Below are positions 48,064 to 60,417 of a DNA stretch of 64,000 nt, one piece after another. The notes beneath the pieces are model-generated. The model made no database searches and was not told the origin of the DNA. It saw nothing but the letters and a program-made list of their open reading frames with translations. Location: assembly GCF_036373705.1 (NCBI RefSeq), contig NC_089869.1, positions 11,977,676 to 12,041,675 on the forward strand, given 5' to 3'. This DNA comes from Amia ocellicauda. Its lineage: Eukaryota > Chordata > Actinopteri > Amiiformes > Amiidae. The stretch's first letter is position 1. Every line of letters begins with the position of its first letter. The position numbers and the translations under genes are program-made.

Positions 48064-51000
48064 ATGGACGCGTTGCTGAACTGCAAGACCGAGGACTTGG
48101 AAGATTATTATGGTTTGCTGGGATGCGATGAACTGTCTTCGGTAAGATCACCTGAGAGTCATTGCATTGAGCTTTTCTGTCACTGAAGCAACCTAGTTGT
48201 ATTATTATGCTGTAGTTTTCAAATTATATTAGCATATATTGTTATTGATAGGATACCGAAAATAAACGACAATCCCCACAGTTGTTCCTTAGAAATACCC
48301 GGCACATAAGGGAGTTATTAAATAGTACGTCATGATTTGTTTTGTTTTGTGGTCGCATTTCATTCAGATGGAAAGTGCACAACAGCCTATTCCCCAGGAT
48401 GATGTGGCTGCGTCTTACTCACATGTAACATTTTATGTAAATACTGTCTTTCTTTGATGTGCTTTTTCAAGTGCTTTTAATTTGTAACCCCAGATTGGAC
48501 ACACATGTCTGTTGGCTTTATGTGTAGACTTCCCATTTCCCATGCTAGTTAGGGCTTTTAAAAACGGTAATAAAAACAGCCCCGGCTTTGGTTGGACAAC
48601 TTTGGACAATCGCTCCAGTTACAAGGTTGCGTTATAGTTTTTTATTGTTGCTGCAACTCTAAGTGTAAAGTGTGTATAAAGTTTATGTCTGTTATTCAGT
48701 GCAGCTGGCCAGCTTTTAACAATGTTTGTAGATCTACCTTATTTATAACCCGTGCTTTTCCGCTGCCTTCAAATAGTCCACGCAGATGAGGTGTTGATGG
48801 ACAATGATTGCTTTTTGAGACCTACGCAGTGGATAAATGCATATAAATGCAATTTTATACCGTCGGTGTTTGTATGGAAAGAAGACATATAGTATAAAGT
48901 AATCCAGCCCAATTAGGTTTACAAGGAATTAATTATTCTCTTCGGGGAACATTTACACTGACACGAGGAAAATGCACATGCTTTTAATTTTCATATTATA
49001 TTTAAATGTCAAAACAAAGACGACCGTTATTCAAGAAGCAGGAGTAATCGTGTATTTTAAGATGCATCGACTGGGTCAGTTAGTCTCTGCATTGCAAGAG
49101 ATTATCGGTGTAATGTCGGTGGCAGGACCTCCCATGTTATTTTGTATGTCAATAGCTATTGTCCCGTTTTTTCTGGTTTGTTTAGCATTTAGGACATCAC
49201 TCATGTCTCCATACGTCGGTCTCGCAATGCATACGGATGATGTACACATGCATGCTATTTCAATGGAAAAAGGCAATATATTCTTGAGCTGGCAAGGGGC
49301 GAGACCACCTCAAAAGTGACCTGTGCAAAACTGTATCCTATTCCGTTTTAATGTATGATTAGAAGCTACTTTCTACTACTCATGAATGAATGAAACTGTA
49401 CGCTCATGTTGTGCCCTGCAATAGAGCGCACTGTCACTGACCTTGCGACTCAAATGCAACGTATTATGTTTTTGAGACCCGAAATCAGAGTCACAAGGTA
49501 TTCATACTGATTATAGTCCATCCTTAAGTTATTTAGTTCCCCCCCCCCCCCCCCCCCCACTCCCTGAAACATTAAGTTAATTTCATGTGGGCTCAAGAAC
49601 TTACAAGTGCCTTCATCTAGTTAGATTGCAAGACATTTAGTCAAAGACACAGAAGCAGATCGTTTGTTTGGAGTACATTTTGGTACTTTAAGGTATTAAA
49701 ACTCCCATTCTGTAGAATCATGTCAACTTATTAAAAGCATTTTGAACCATATTGTATGGAAATCAACACTGAATAAGACTATGTAACAAACATTTTGTTC
49801 CTGGGTAGTAAGTGTTATTTCCAAATTGCTCAAAAGTATAGAAAATGGCTATTATTCCCCACAAACTTTGCTTTTGTGACCAGGACAGTGATCTTTTGAA
49901 ATGTACCTATTTCCAATGAGAACACAGGCAAATTTGTGTCTTCGTCCACATAAAGTCAGGGAAAAAAAACAACATGAATCCAAATTAACATGTATTTATA
50001 CTAAAATAATACAAAAAATGACTACAAAAGATTTTATAATTGAGTCGTTTTTCGAGATTTACAATTATACTGCAATTTAATCATGTCCTGGCTGGCCCAA
50101 TGTGAATTGGAAGATATGTGGCAGCCATTCAATGGGTGTCTGATGCCAGCACTAGTTTATTGCTGCCTGTTGATGATAATTCACATATCGGCTATAAAAA
50201 AACAGCTATATGATGATGACGTCAGAGATCTACAGCTAATAAACAAACTCTTTGCAGTGCATTTCAAATGCAAACACTACTTTGTATGTTCTGATGTGGT
50301 ATACGTGGTTTATTTGACAATTCGTGTGTATGTGACGTGCCTCAATTCATGCTTAAACTCACTGGTTTGTTTGTTGCCATAGGAAGCGTTCTTTAAAGCA
50401 AAAGGCTTCCTCTCAGGTCAGCTTTTCAGACGTGTAAAATGACGTCTCTGATAAGAAATTAGAACAAGAAAGCAGGCTATATGGAAGAGGGGTGTTATAA
50501 GGAAGTGGATGTTTTGTTCAGGTGGTATTAAACAGCTTTGTTCCCATTTGACTATTTTGAAATATTTAACAAGCACAATTTAATTACGTTCACTTTTGGG
50601 GGTGACAGACTTAAGTTCTACTGGAAATGTTATGCAAAGTTCAGTAGTCTTGCTTTTGTGGTTTGCTAGTCTTGTCCCAGTTTTGAGGTTTTGTTTTCTA
50701 CTGCGCTTTTTCTCACCAGTGCTATAATACCACTCCAAAATCTTTTGTCCAGGTTGAATGAAGCAAAGGTACTGAGCAAGGTATATTTTCATAACCTGTT
50801 TTGTTAAATGTATAACAAATCATGTTATACAGTATACAATTGCTTGCTCTAATGTCCAGCTAATTAGCTTTGAATCACCTTCATGTAGAACGGATTGTAT
50901 CACATTTCATATTGGACAGTAAATTTAAGCCAGTAAGTGGAAATCCACAGGCGTGGAAATGGAAGTGCAGTGGAAATGCAAACAGATGAAATGTGGAATT

Positions 51001-54000
51001 GCTATGTAATGAATCCTAAAGACAACATTGATATGCTCTATAACACGGATTAAAATGAGTCATTGAACAACTTTAAGTCTATGTAAATGTCTATGTTTTT
51101 ATTTCTCACTTGCCCACAAATCGTAATGACACTTTTAAAGCATCCTTAAATTATATCTTGGATATCTTCTAAGGTATAATAAAAACATTTAAAAAAGGAT
51201 AATGGTCTTTGGTTAAACACATTCAAATAGACCTCTGCTAATGTAGAACAGTTAGTTGATTTAAGGTTTTAGTAATCTAAAAATAAAACTTTATTTTTTT
51301 GTACAAAGAATACATTTGTTTATACAATTATATTTATTGTTTTCCTAACCACATGACGGTCTCTTTTTCTAGTCTGAACAGATTCTCGCAGAATTCAAAG
51401 TCCGAGCTCTAGAGTGTCATCCGGACAAGCATCCTGAAAACCCAAAAGCTGGTAATTATTTAACAATGCTTTAGTCCTTGAGGTGCAGTTTACTCAATTG
51501 AGTCCTTATCCAATATTAAGATTTAGTTGCAATTCAGATCTGGACAACCCTGAAAATCCAAGCATTGGTTCTCTGCACCTATACTGTCAAGCAGGTCGCT
51601 TCTGTTTCCATTACAACTATGGAATAGCAGCAGCCATCCTACGAGTAGATTAGATGTTACCAATGGGGGCATCTCTCACCGGCACTGACCATGCTTGTGC
51701 ACAGTTGCCCAATAACAGAGGTCAGGGTTGTGTGGCACTGTTGTTAGCAAATGCATTTAGTGAGTGGCACATTCTGGAATTGAAGCTTACGATCTCTTTA
51801 ATCCTTCCTCACTCCTGCCAGAGGCTGTCACGGTGTGAGCGCTGTGACACATACGGTATGAGGCTAAGTGCTTCTCGCCACAAATACTGAGAGCAGACCC
51901 TGGCACTAAATAGCAGCTATTTGTCAGGAGATAAATTGAAGGAAAGCGTTTGTTTTAAATTGCCATATTAATTAAGATATAGTAGTGCACCAGTCACCAG
52001 GTTTCTATGTAAAGTTTGTGACACATTTCCTTTTTGTTTTAAACTAAAGCATTTATTCTAGCTTACCCCCACTTTAAGTCAAGGTTTTTACAGCCCTCTT
52101 GTCACCAAAAATGGAAGTTGGATCTCAATCTAAATCGCAGCATTATGTTATACAATGACTGAAACTGTCCTCTTCATTAAACTTGGTTTTAAAAGGTGCA
52201 CAATTTAAAGTGTTACCCTGCAAAACCACCATACTTCATTCTTCATAAATCAGCTGTTAAATTCCCCGCTACCAAAATGCTTATTTGAGGTCGTTGTTAA
52301 AAAAAAAAAAAAAACAACGCAAGCAAGAGCAATTAACCTAATGGAATGAAAACTGCCCTTGCAAATAGTATACGACGGCTGATGTTGAATGTGATTATCA
52401 GCCAGGCGTAATTCCTAACACTGTATGTTTACCTTATTATTCTCCATGTAGCTCCATCAATTGAAAATTGAATATGTCAAGGGGCATTTTAATCATATAT
52501 GCATCATTTTTTCCCCCTCATTAGATTTCTCAATTTTGGCATTATAAATAGTCTGGCATAATGTGTGAAATTGTACATGAACACTTTTTTTTGCTATCCA
52601 ATGCTGCCATCTAATGAACCTCGAGAAAATTAATTCAAGCCACCACAATTCAAAGAAACATGATGTTCCTGCAGATTGCAGTTTAAATTAAATTAAAAAC
52701 TTGGGCCTATCCAAATTGCATAGATTAAATCATACTATCATACAATTGTTATGTATAATTAAAAAATAAAATTCTAATTGTATTAGGTTTCTAACATTGC
52801 ATGAGTATACAAAAGTTTGTTTTACACTGAACAAATACAAAAAGTTGACTGAGAACATGAAGGCATATTATTTATTATCATTATATTTCTTAGCAGATGC
52901 CCTTACCAAGAAGACTTGCAATACGTCACTTTTTTTTTATTATTATTAATTTCCAATTTATACAGCAGGATTTGTGCTTGAGCAATATAGGTAAAATATC
53001 TTGCTCAAGGGTACAACCGCTGTGTCCAACACCACTATTCCACACTGCTGCCTTTATTTAAACCAGATAAGGATAATATATCAGTACGGGTTCATTTTGT
53101 AAATCAGTAAACAACATTAAAAAGTAAAAAAAAAATACAAAATGGGTCCCATGAAGTCCAAGCTTTGTGGTAATAAAATCATTATAATCATTTACTCATA
53201 CACTCTGTACTGTTCTTTATTAATCCCTTTAGTGAAAACATTTTGTTGTGGTGTTTTAGTGGAAAGCTTTCAAAAGCTGCAGGAAGCCAAGGAGACCCTG
53301 GCCAATGAAGACAGCAGAGCCCGTTACGACTACTGGCGGCGTAGCAGGATGAGCATCCGTTTCCGAGACTGGGAAGCCCTCAGCGACTCCGTGAAAACCG
53401 TGAGCACCAATCCAGAGATCTTCAGTCAGATTGAACCAAATCTAATTTGTGGATACTGATGTTAGAATATAATGGCCAAAACTCTAAATCTGTTGGTTCA
53501 ATTTTGTGAAAAACTGTCATCCATATGGAGTTTCATAATGAAGGTACTGATTATGAACACCAGATCTTCATGTTTCAAGATGCATTTGTTATGCCTTTTC
53601 TGATAATTACATACAAGATGACTTTAGGCACCAAGACCAAAGTACAAATCAGATTTGCAGCATCAACATGCAACTTCAAGTGTGGTGTTTAAGGACAGTG
53701 ATGGAAAACCAAGCCGTGTTGTCTTTGTACGTGAGTGAGAACACATTTGAATTGCTGTTCTATCCCCTCCCTCTCATATGAGTCATCCAGGTCAGCCGTT
53801 ATGAATAAGTTTGCTGGCCTATATCCTGTGAAAGGGGATGTACGTCTTTTGATGTCAGAAGAATTGTCTATTCTAAAGCATCCTCTTCAAAACCATCTAC
53901 AAAGCTTTTGTACAGTTAAATGTAGGAAAACGTTTGTATGCTGTGGTTAATGGATACATGCCTAGTAGGATCCATTCACACGATAAGTGTTTTTCAAACC

Positions 54001-55084
54001 GCATTCATAAACAAGCAGCTCATTTTTAATGTGCGGAAGGACAGGAGGAGCTGGTGTAAGATTTATTGCTGCTTTTCCTCAAATGTTTTTCTTTGAGGTC
54101 CACATCCTGTAGACAGTACCTGATTAAACTCTTCATGATGGAGCCTTTTAAAGATCAATATCAGTTGATGTCACTGAAAAATCTGTGTGAATTCAAGGAC
54201 TGGTCATATACTCCTGCTTACTGTATATTTTAATAGAAGGCTGATAGGTCCTGGAGGAAGGTGTATTCCTCATTAAACACCTGCAGGGACACTTCCAGCT
54301 TTAAAGGCTTCTTGCACCAAATACACAATGTATATTAAGAGACAAATTAAGTGTTCCAGTGTTCCTCTTAGTGTGCCGATAATCCTAACATGTCCTTTGC
54401 TGTTCTTCGGTTGCAGTCCATGCACTGGGCCGTGAAGGCTAAGAAGGAGCCCATGCTAGAGGGACCAGAGGACAAACCCGGGGTCCCTCTGGTGGAGAGG
54501 GGTCCTCTGGTCGGGGAGGAGAGTGGGAGCAAGGCCTGGCAGGAGGGCCTGTCTCAGGACAAGGCCCTGAGGAATGAGGGGCCACAGTCGCCTGACACGC
54601 CAACATCCCCAAGTGAGTAGTATGTGCTGCAGGCCTGTTGTGGGAATGTCATTGTAGGTCCCTTTTTCACCTTAAATTACCCTTAATACGTTTTTTGAAT
54701 GCAGTGAACTACCTCTTCTGTTAAATAATCAGGTTTGTAATAAGCTGTATACTGTACACCTACTGTTACATTAATATATTCAGCCCTAGTCCTTCAATAA
54801 GAGTGTGAGATCCTACTAGACTGGGCATACCTGGTAACTCCCAATGTACTTCAGCTATTTAACAACTATTCTCTGAAGACTTCATAATAAAGTAATACTC
54901 ATTTAAAACCAGTGTGGCTGTCTATCTTTTTCAGTCATTGGTAACGGTGGGTTTTATGTTATTTGCTGTAATATCATGGGTTCAATATCTCATTTCAGGT
55001 GAGAACTACTGGCATTTGCGTTTCCGCTGGTCAGCCGATACTCCATCTGATCTTCTGAGGAAATTCAGAAATTACGAGATCTGA
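48064..55084 (+). CDS. dnajc12: DnaJ homologue subfamily C member 12 (HSP70 co-chaperone)
   Basis: DNAJC12 is a cytosolic J-domain co-chaperone of HSP70 for the aromatic amino acid hydroxylases (phenylalanine, tyrosine, tryptophan). Exons: 48064-48141, 51373-51451, 53260-53399, 54417-54612, 54999-55084 (579 nt; 192 aa, human 198). The J domain starts near residue 14 (DYYGLLGCDELSS), with the HSP70-stimulating HPD at 42-44 (CHPDKHPENPK) and helix III ESFQKLQEAKETL. The ARYDYWRRS motif and DWEALSDSVKTS follow, as in mammals. The middle is acidic, low complexity and poorly conserved. The last exon carries the conserved WHLRFRWS and the terminal RKFRNYEI octapeptide implicated in client binding. 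The ATG lies about 740 bp from the divergent sirt1 start. Confidence 0.95.
49539..49558. repeat. Homopolymer run of 20 C in dnajc12 intron 1
   Basis: Twenty consecutive C lie in the long first intron (48142-51372). The rest of that intron holds no recognisable exon; a 115-codon frame at 48972-49319 shows no domain. Confidence 0.9.
52862..53060 (+). repeat. Degenerate fish dispersed repeat in a dnajc12 intron
   Basis: 'ttagcagatgcccttacc' followed by 'cttgctcaagggtacaac' and 'gctgtgtccaacaccact' matches the pattern of the 'gcagacgcccttatccag' dispersed family, also seen at 8165 and 17140-18430. A T/ATT-rich insert splits it. Confidence 0.5.
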
Positions 55085-55965
55085 AGCGTCGCCAAGCTTC
55101 ACGGAATTGTCTTGCTGTTCTCTGCGTATGTAGTATCAATATCCTCACAGTCTTGGTTAAACGTGTGCTTCGCAGTCTAGTTGTCTCTGAATGGTCTAAC
55201 TGTGCAAAAATAGAGCAATGGATAGATGCTGCATAATAACTAACTAATCACGTTGTACTAAACACGTGAGATAAAACATTATTTCAGCACGAATGCTAAA
55301 ACAGCCAACCTTCCTGAAATGCCAAAGACTTTAAAAAAAATTTAGACCTAGTTGGAAGTTTAAACAGATGCATATTATCAGGTTTGCCCAGAGGAATTTA
55401 AACTAAAATTTAGATTAGTTTGTGAAACTAAACGGTTACTATCATAAAAGTTTATTCTATTAATTATTCCCTTTCTATATATACGAGTAGTGTAAAACTT
55501 TTTTGTGGATGGTTGTGACTGTTTTAGTGAATTTAACATGTTCTAAACAAATTAAGTATTACAAAAAACATATTTGTTTTAAAGTATTTTTGATTTACCT
55601 CTTAACTGGTATCTGTTAAATAGCATGCTTGTCTAGAATCTTTAATCATGTTGTGATAATGTTACTGCTATATAAATGTGTATATCTATGTAATATTTGT
55701 TTTCAGCCTTAAACAATTATCTGATATGTGTTTTGATAGTTATTGTAGTTTTTCTTGTTACATGCAACATAAGATATGTATTTAGTTGTAGATTTCTGCA
55801 TTCACAGGTCATGGAGACAAAAAAAAAAAAAGTGAATTTCTTGAAAATATGAATTGTTGTAGTAAGTGTGTGGATGATGGTAAGAACCTGAGATTTGTAT
55901 TGCTTATGCCAAATTCACTTGTTTAAAAAAGAAAAATGGAAAATAAACCTACTTAACGGCACAGT
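55085..55965 (+). other. dnajc12: dnajc12 3'UTR
   Basis: AT-rich sequence follows the TGA at 55082-55084. The first strong AATAAA (55942-55947) predicts an end near 55965. Confidence 0.6.
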
Positions 55966-56164
55966 GTTGTTAATGTTGTATTGAATTCGTGAATTATATG
56001 AATTAACATCTGGGAGCTCTTTGCTCACCTGATGCAGGAATCCAGATGTATCTCTCAAGCTTTGATCTTTTGAACAGCTATGGGTGAATTTGACGTTTTC
56101 TTACCCAGACAGGGTGAAGTATAGCTTCACGTATACAGACACTGAAGTCGTAGAAATCCGGAGA

Positions 56165-56422
56165 GAGAGATGTTTCCAATCAAAGGTTTTTATTACATGC
56201 AGCTTCAAGGAAGAGGTCCAAGAGGCGATCTCAAGAGAAGTTACAGACTACAGGCACTTTTATGCAGACCAGACAGGAGAGAAAGAACCACATGTCTGTC
56301 TCATGATGAGTACAAGTTCGGTTTCTGCCTGACAACTCCTTAGGAAAACCCATATAAAAATTAAAGCATACATAATGTTTAATATAAGTGGGGTTTGTAC
56401 GATGTATCAAGCCCAAATTGCT
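56165..56422 (+). repeat. Interspersed repeat, copy B (pairs with 7313-7556)
   Basis: Same orientation and block order as copy A: 'gcagcttcaaggaagaggtc', 'gcagaccagaca', 'ccacatgtctgtctcatg', 'ataatgtttaatat', ending at 'aaattgct'. It extends slightly further left ('tttttattacatgcagc'), so copy A may be truncated there. The family is unnamed. Confidence 0.6.
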
Positions 56423-57640
56423 GGAGAAAACTGTAGTTGAATAAAATGCATAAGCTGATTTAAGCCTGTATATGACATTTTTGCTTTGACGTAGAGAAGA
56501 TATTAAACCTAGACCAGGCGGGGGCTGTTCATGGTTTTCCTGTAATCCAGTCGGCTCTGTGACAGACTTGTACTTTATGCTTCAATTATTTCATACCATT
56601 GAATAGCCCCTTCAAACTCATTTCAGCTCACGAAAGTCTTGTTCCTTATTATTCGGAGCATGTCTGTTCATATTTTAGATGTTTAAATGCATTGCACTGC
56701 ACTAACTTCACAAAATTAATGCCCTCACTCTGGGCTCGTCAGATAAGAGCCTTGCAGACGCACATCCTTTAAGTAACACGCATGATCTTATCCCCTGCTT
56801 TTAGACACAGGATTGGAGGATTAGAAATGACATTTCCATCCTATTGTTTGAATGGTGTTGTCTCTCGGTGTGTTTGGAGCTGTGGTGTTATGAGATGCAA
56901 ATGTGTATATTGTGTTTTTTTTTTTTTTTTTTTTTAAGAAAATCTATTCCTTTTTAAAATGCATTCTATTCGGGAAAATGCTTTGATGTATTGAAGAGGA
57001 AAAACCCTCTGAAATGAGTCTTAACGATGGATGCAGGTGCAGATTACTCATAATCTAGCAGACTCTTTCATTTCCTGAAACCAGGGAGGCTGGCAAAATG
57101 AATGTGATTGTATGTCCGATAATCATCACATCAGAGTGATGCAGAGCCCATATTAAAACATTTCTCTTTCTCTTTTCCTTATTGCAGCGATGTGCTGTGT
57201 CAGGGCATTATTGCTTTTTATATCTCTGGTGGCTGTGGCTGTTGTTTTTCTTTGTTATAATTTAATGGCTTATTAAATTGAGTTTCTTTTGTTCAGTCTT
57301 TTTTGTTTTGTTTTTTGGCATTGTTGGTTCTTATAAAGTGCTGTCTGATGTAAATATATATATATATAATTCCTTTTAGTCTCTTCTAACAATCTCTGTA
57401 GTTGACTGAAGGAGTAGATCAGCTTTCTTTCTTTTGTATTATTCTGCTGGTGTGTGAATACTGGGATGACATTCATCCAGCACTGGATTGACAGGCTTAA
57501 TTGACAATGTTAATGATATTTCTTTTTTCTTTTTTGTATTATGCATTTTTAGGTATTTGCAGTTTAATGCAGAAATTATCTGCATTTGCTGTGCTTTTGT
57601 GTGAATAAATCAAAAGGACACTCCGTTAGAACTTCATACA
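56423..57640. other. Intergenic, no gene recognised
   Basis: AT-rich, with a long T run (56915-56935) and a short TA tract near 57355. No exon with homology was seen on either strand. Confidence 0.4.
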
Positions 57641-57644
57641 CATC

Positions 57645-57703
57645 TACAGCTCTGGAAAAAATTAAGAGACCACTCCAAGTTCAGAAATCAATGTTTTCCA
57701 GAG
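57645..57703 (+). mobile_element. Terminal fragment of a fish Tc1-like transposon
   Basis: 'tacagctctggaaaaaatta' is a familiar Tc1-family terminus in fish. It is followed by 'ccactccaagttcagaaat', the reverse of the core of the palindromic element at 4155-4235. Only about 60 bp remain before a TG microsatellite. Confidence 0.5.
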
Positions 57704-57704
57704 G

Positions 57705-57727
57705 TGTGTGTGTGTGTGTGTGTGTGT
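57705..57727. repeat. (TG)n microsatellite
   Basis: Eleven TG units are followed by TA/TGTA-rich sequence up to the Tc1 element at about 57788. Confidence 0.85.
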
Positions 57728-57787
57728 ATAATATATAATGTGTATGTGTATATATGTATGTATGTGATGTGTGTATATATATATATT

Positions 57788-58530
57788 TGATCAGCCATAA
57801 CATTATGACCACCTGCCTAATATTGTGTAGGTCCCCCTTTTGCCGCCAAAACAGCCCTGACCCGTCGTGACATGGACTCCACTAGACCTCTGAAGGTGTG
57901 CTGTGGTATCTGGCACCAAGACGTTAGCAGCAGATCCTTTAAGTCCTGTAAGTTGAGAGGTGGGGCCTCCATGGATCGGACTTGTTTTTCCAGCACATCC
58001 CACAGATGCTCGATGGATTGAGATCTGGGGAATTTGGAGGCCAAGTCAACACCTTGAACTCGTGATTCATCAGACCAGGCCACCTTCATCCATTGCTCCG
58101 TGGTCCAGTTCTGATGCTTACGTGCCCATTGTAGGCACTTTCGGCAGTGGACAGGGGTCAGCATGGGCACCCTGACTGGTCTGCGGCTACGCAGCCCCAT
58201 ACGCAACAAACTGCGATGCACTGTGTGTTCTGACACCTTTCTATCAGAACCAGCATTCACTTTTTCAGCAATTTGAGCTACAGTAGCTCGTCTGTTGAAT
58301 CGGACCACATGGGCCAGCCTTCGCTCCCCACGTGCATCAATGAGCCTTGGCCGCCCATGACCCTGTCGCCGGTTCACTGCTTTTCCTTCCTTGGACCACT
58401 TTTGATAGCTACTGACCACTGCAGACCGAGAACAGCCCACAAGAGCTGCACTGACAGATGCCATGATAACAAGATTATCGGTGTTATTCACTTCACCTGT
58501 CAGTGGTCATAATGTTATGGCTGATTGGTG
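57788..58530 (-). mobile_element. Internally deleted Tc1/mariner-type transposon
   Basis: The ends are inverted: 'tgatcagccataacattatg' near 57788 against 'cataatgttatggctgat' near 58508-58525. It is about 0.74 kb, well short of a full element. It sits between TA/TG microsatellite tracts, so the exact TA target duplication cannot be told from the flanking repeat. It is a different family from the element at 17231. Confidence 0.9.
57817..58491 (-). pseudogene. Tc1 transposase remnant lacking the central catalytic segment
   Basis: The minus-strand frame encodes 224 residues. The N-terminal helix-turn-helix region is largely present (VGCSRSAVVSSYQKWSKEG), as is the second DNA-binding part (HTVHRSLLRMGLRSRRP). 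It reaches the first catalytic Asp (WSDESR) and then jumps to SIEHLWDVLEKQVRS, carrying the last acidic residue. The segment with the second catalytic Asp (the QDNAP motif) is gone, about 110 residues, so the copy cannot be active. Its defect is complementary to the 17-kb copy, which lost the DNA-binding part, but the families differ. Confidence 0.85.
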
Positions 58531-58622
58531 TATATATATGTCTGTGTGTGTGTATATATATATATATATGAATGTGTGTGTGTATGTATGCATGTATGTA
58601 TGTATGTGTATATATATTTGTG
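58531..58622. repeat. TA/TG/TATG compound microsatellite
   Basis: Mixed short-period repeats directly flank the Tc1 element on its right side. Confidence 0.8.
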
Positions 58623-59905
58623 TGTAATACTATTGAGATTCTGGTGTGCTTCCACTGATAATCATTCAAGCCCTCTCCATTTAATTATTCCTGCAAACGT
58701 GTTTCTTTATGAGTCATCTGTGATTAGCGGGTCTTGTCTGCACATCTTTCCTGGCAGTGGTCAGAGCGAAAGGCTGTAATTATTGATGATATCAGAGCCT
58801 GCGCCTTCCTACAAAAGCTTTTAGTTTTTGCTTTGTGTTTTTGGATTTTTCAGAACACCTGTGATTCACAATCCATTGATATTGAAAAACTGTTTATAGA
58901 ACTGATTTTAACTACACATTTGAAAGATGATTTGTAGTTTAAAAACAAAAAACTCATTTCAGTTGAGGTGCACTTATATTTCTTTCCCTTGTATTAACAT
59001 TTTTGCATAAGGACTAATATCAATTGTGTTTAAATTTGTACAAGGTTTGTTTCATAAAATGTAGATAATATTTAAGACAGTTCAGGTCTTTGGTCCATTT
59101 CAGAACCCAGGCATTAGCTTTAAAACACTTCTTTTCAGAGCCTTTATAATTTCCAAACTGTGTTTAGTCAGGCACCAAAATATGGGCATGGCCAGTATAA
59201 TCAGTTGATGATGCCTATTATTATTTTTATGTAGGTTTTAATTTTTGCTTTTTGGGTTCTGTCAGGATATCTAATGTGCTCTCCTTTAACCGTGCACCGC
59301 TACATCACAGTGCGTGTGTTTACTAGGTGAGGATTTTCTTTTTTTAGTTATTTGTGTCCATAAACCTGCCATTGGTTTATTTTCCTTTCTCTTGTCAAGG
59401 TTTGCAGACAGGCTGCGTCTGCTTGTACAGGTGACTCATAGTTTCCCTGTTGCACGGGGAAAGCCCAGTCTTTCAGTGCCTGCGATGTTTACTCTCCTCT
59501 TTCCTCCTGCTTCTGTGGCCAATGTGAAGTGCATCTTCCTTCCTCCAGATAACCGCTAGGCCTGGGAGGTTTTCAATTAAGTGGTGTGTGTTATGTTAAA
59601 AAAGCAGTAGGTGTTGGAGTATTTATACCTCAGATAAACTCCTTCCTCCTTTTACTGATTGCTGTTTTTTTCCCCACAGGTGACATTGTAAACAAAATGC
59701 TTTTATTAGTATTGATGCCTCATTACTAATATATGTGTATAATATCATGTACTTTATATAAGGAAGGAATAGACTCCAGATACCCTTATCGGTGTAATAT
59801 GTAGTATGTATGTGTACGAAGCATCCTGCACTACAATCTGTCAGGTTTGCACCTCTGCCTGTGCCAGCGCTCACGTTGTGATCTGCAGCAGAATGCAGTT
59901 AAACA

Positions 59906-59924
59906 TCACTGCCATCTACTGGAC
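59906..59924 (-). promoter_or_regulatory. CTCF-like site (candidate)
   Basis: The minus strand reads TCCAGTAGATGGCAGTGAT, close to the CTCF core. The same phrase also occurs in fish dispersed repeats, so it may be repeat-borne. Confidence 0.3.
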
Positions 59925-60373
59925 AGTTCATAAATAAGACGATTACACCTACATTTTCCAATTATCCATTTATTTCTTACTGCTTTTCAATTACTTGTCC
60001 TTAGTCATGGTCTGCTGCAGTGTCTGTTTAAATGAAATGAAATGACTTCCTATTTCAGAATATAATACTCCTCACTGTATGCTGTATCAGCTTGCTCAGT
60101 GGTCTTCTCTTGTGCTTAAAAGCATACGGTAACGGTGTGTAAAACCGTTCAAGGTACATTACCTCCATACTTTAATTGTCTGATAGTCTCCCATAGCAAC
60201 CACAGTCCGAATCTAATTCTTTTCCACATTAAATGCCCCTAATATTGTAAGAGAGACAGACGGAAATTACATTTAGTTATTTCCCCCCTCAGTTTTGCAG
60301 TGATTTTCAAACTAATTTATATTTTGTTGATAGATTTTTCTCCAGTTATATTAAGAGTGCAATAGTTTAGAAA

Positions 60374-60375
<2 letters not shown>

Positions 60376-60416
<41 letters not shown>

Positions 60417-60417
60417 G
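60376..60417. repeat. (ATT)n microsatellite
   Basis: About fourteen perfect ATT units. Confidence 0.9.

Noticed and set aside
48972-49319. 115-codon ORF in dnajc12 intron 1
   Set aside because: No domain is recognisable, the composition looks like intronic DNA, and there are no splice sites linking it to dnajc12.
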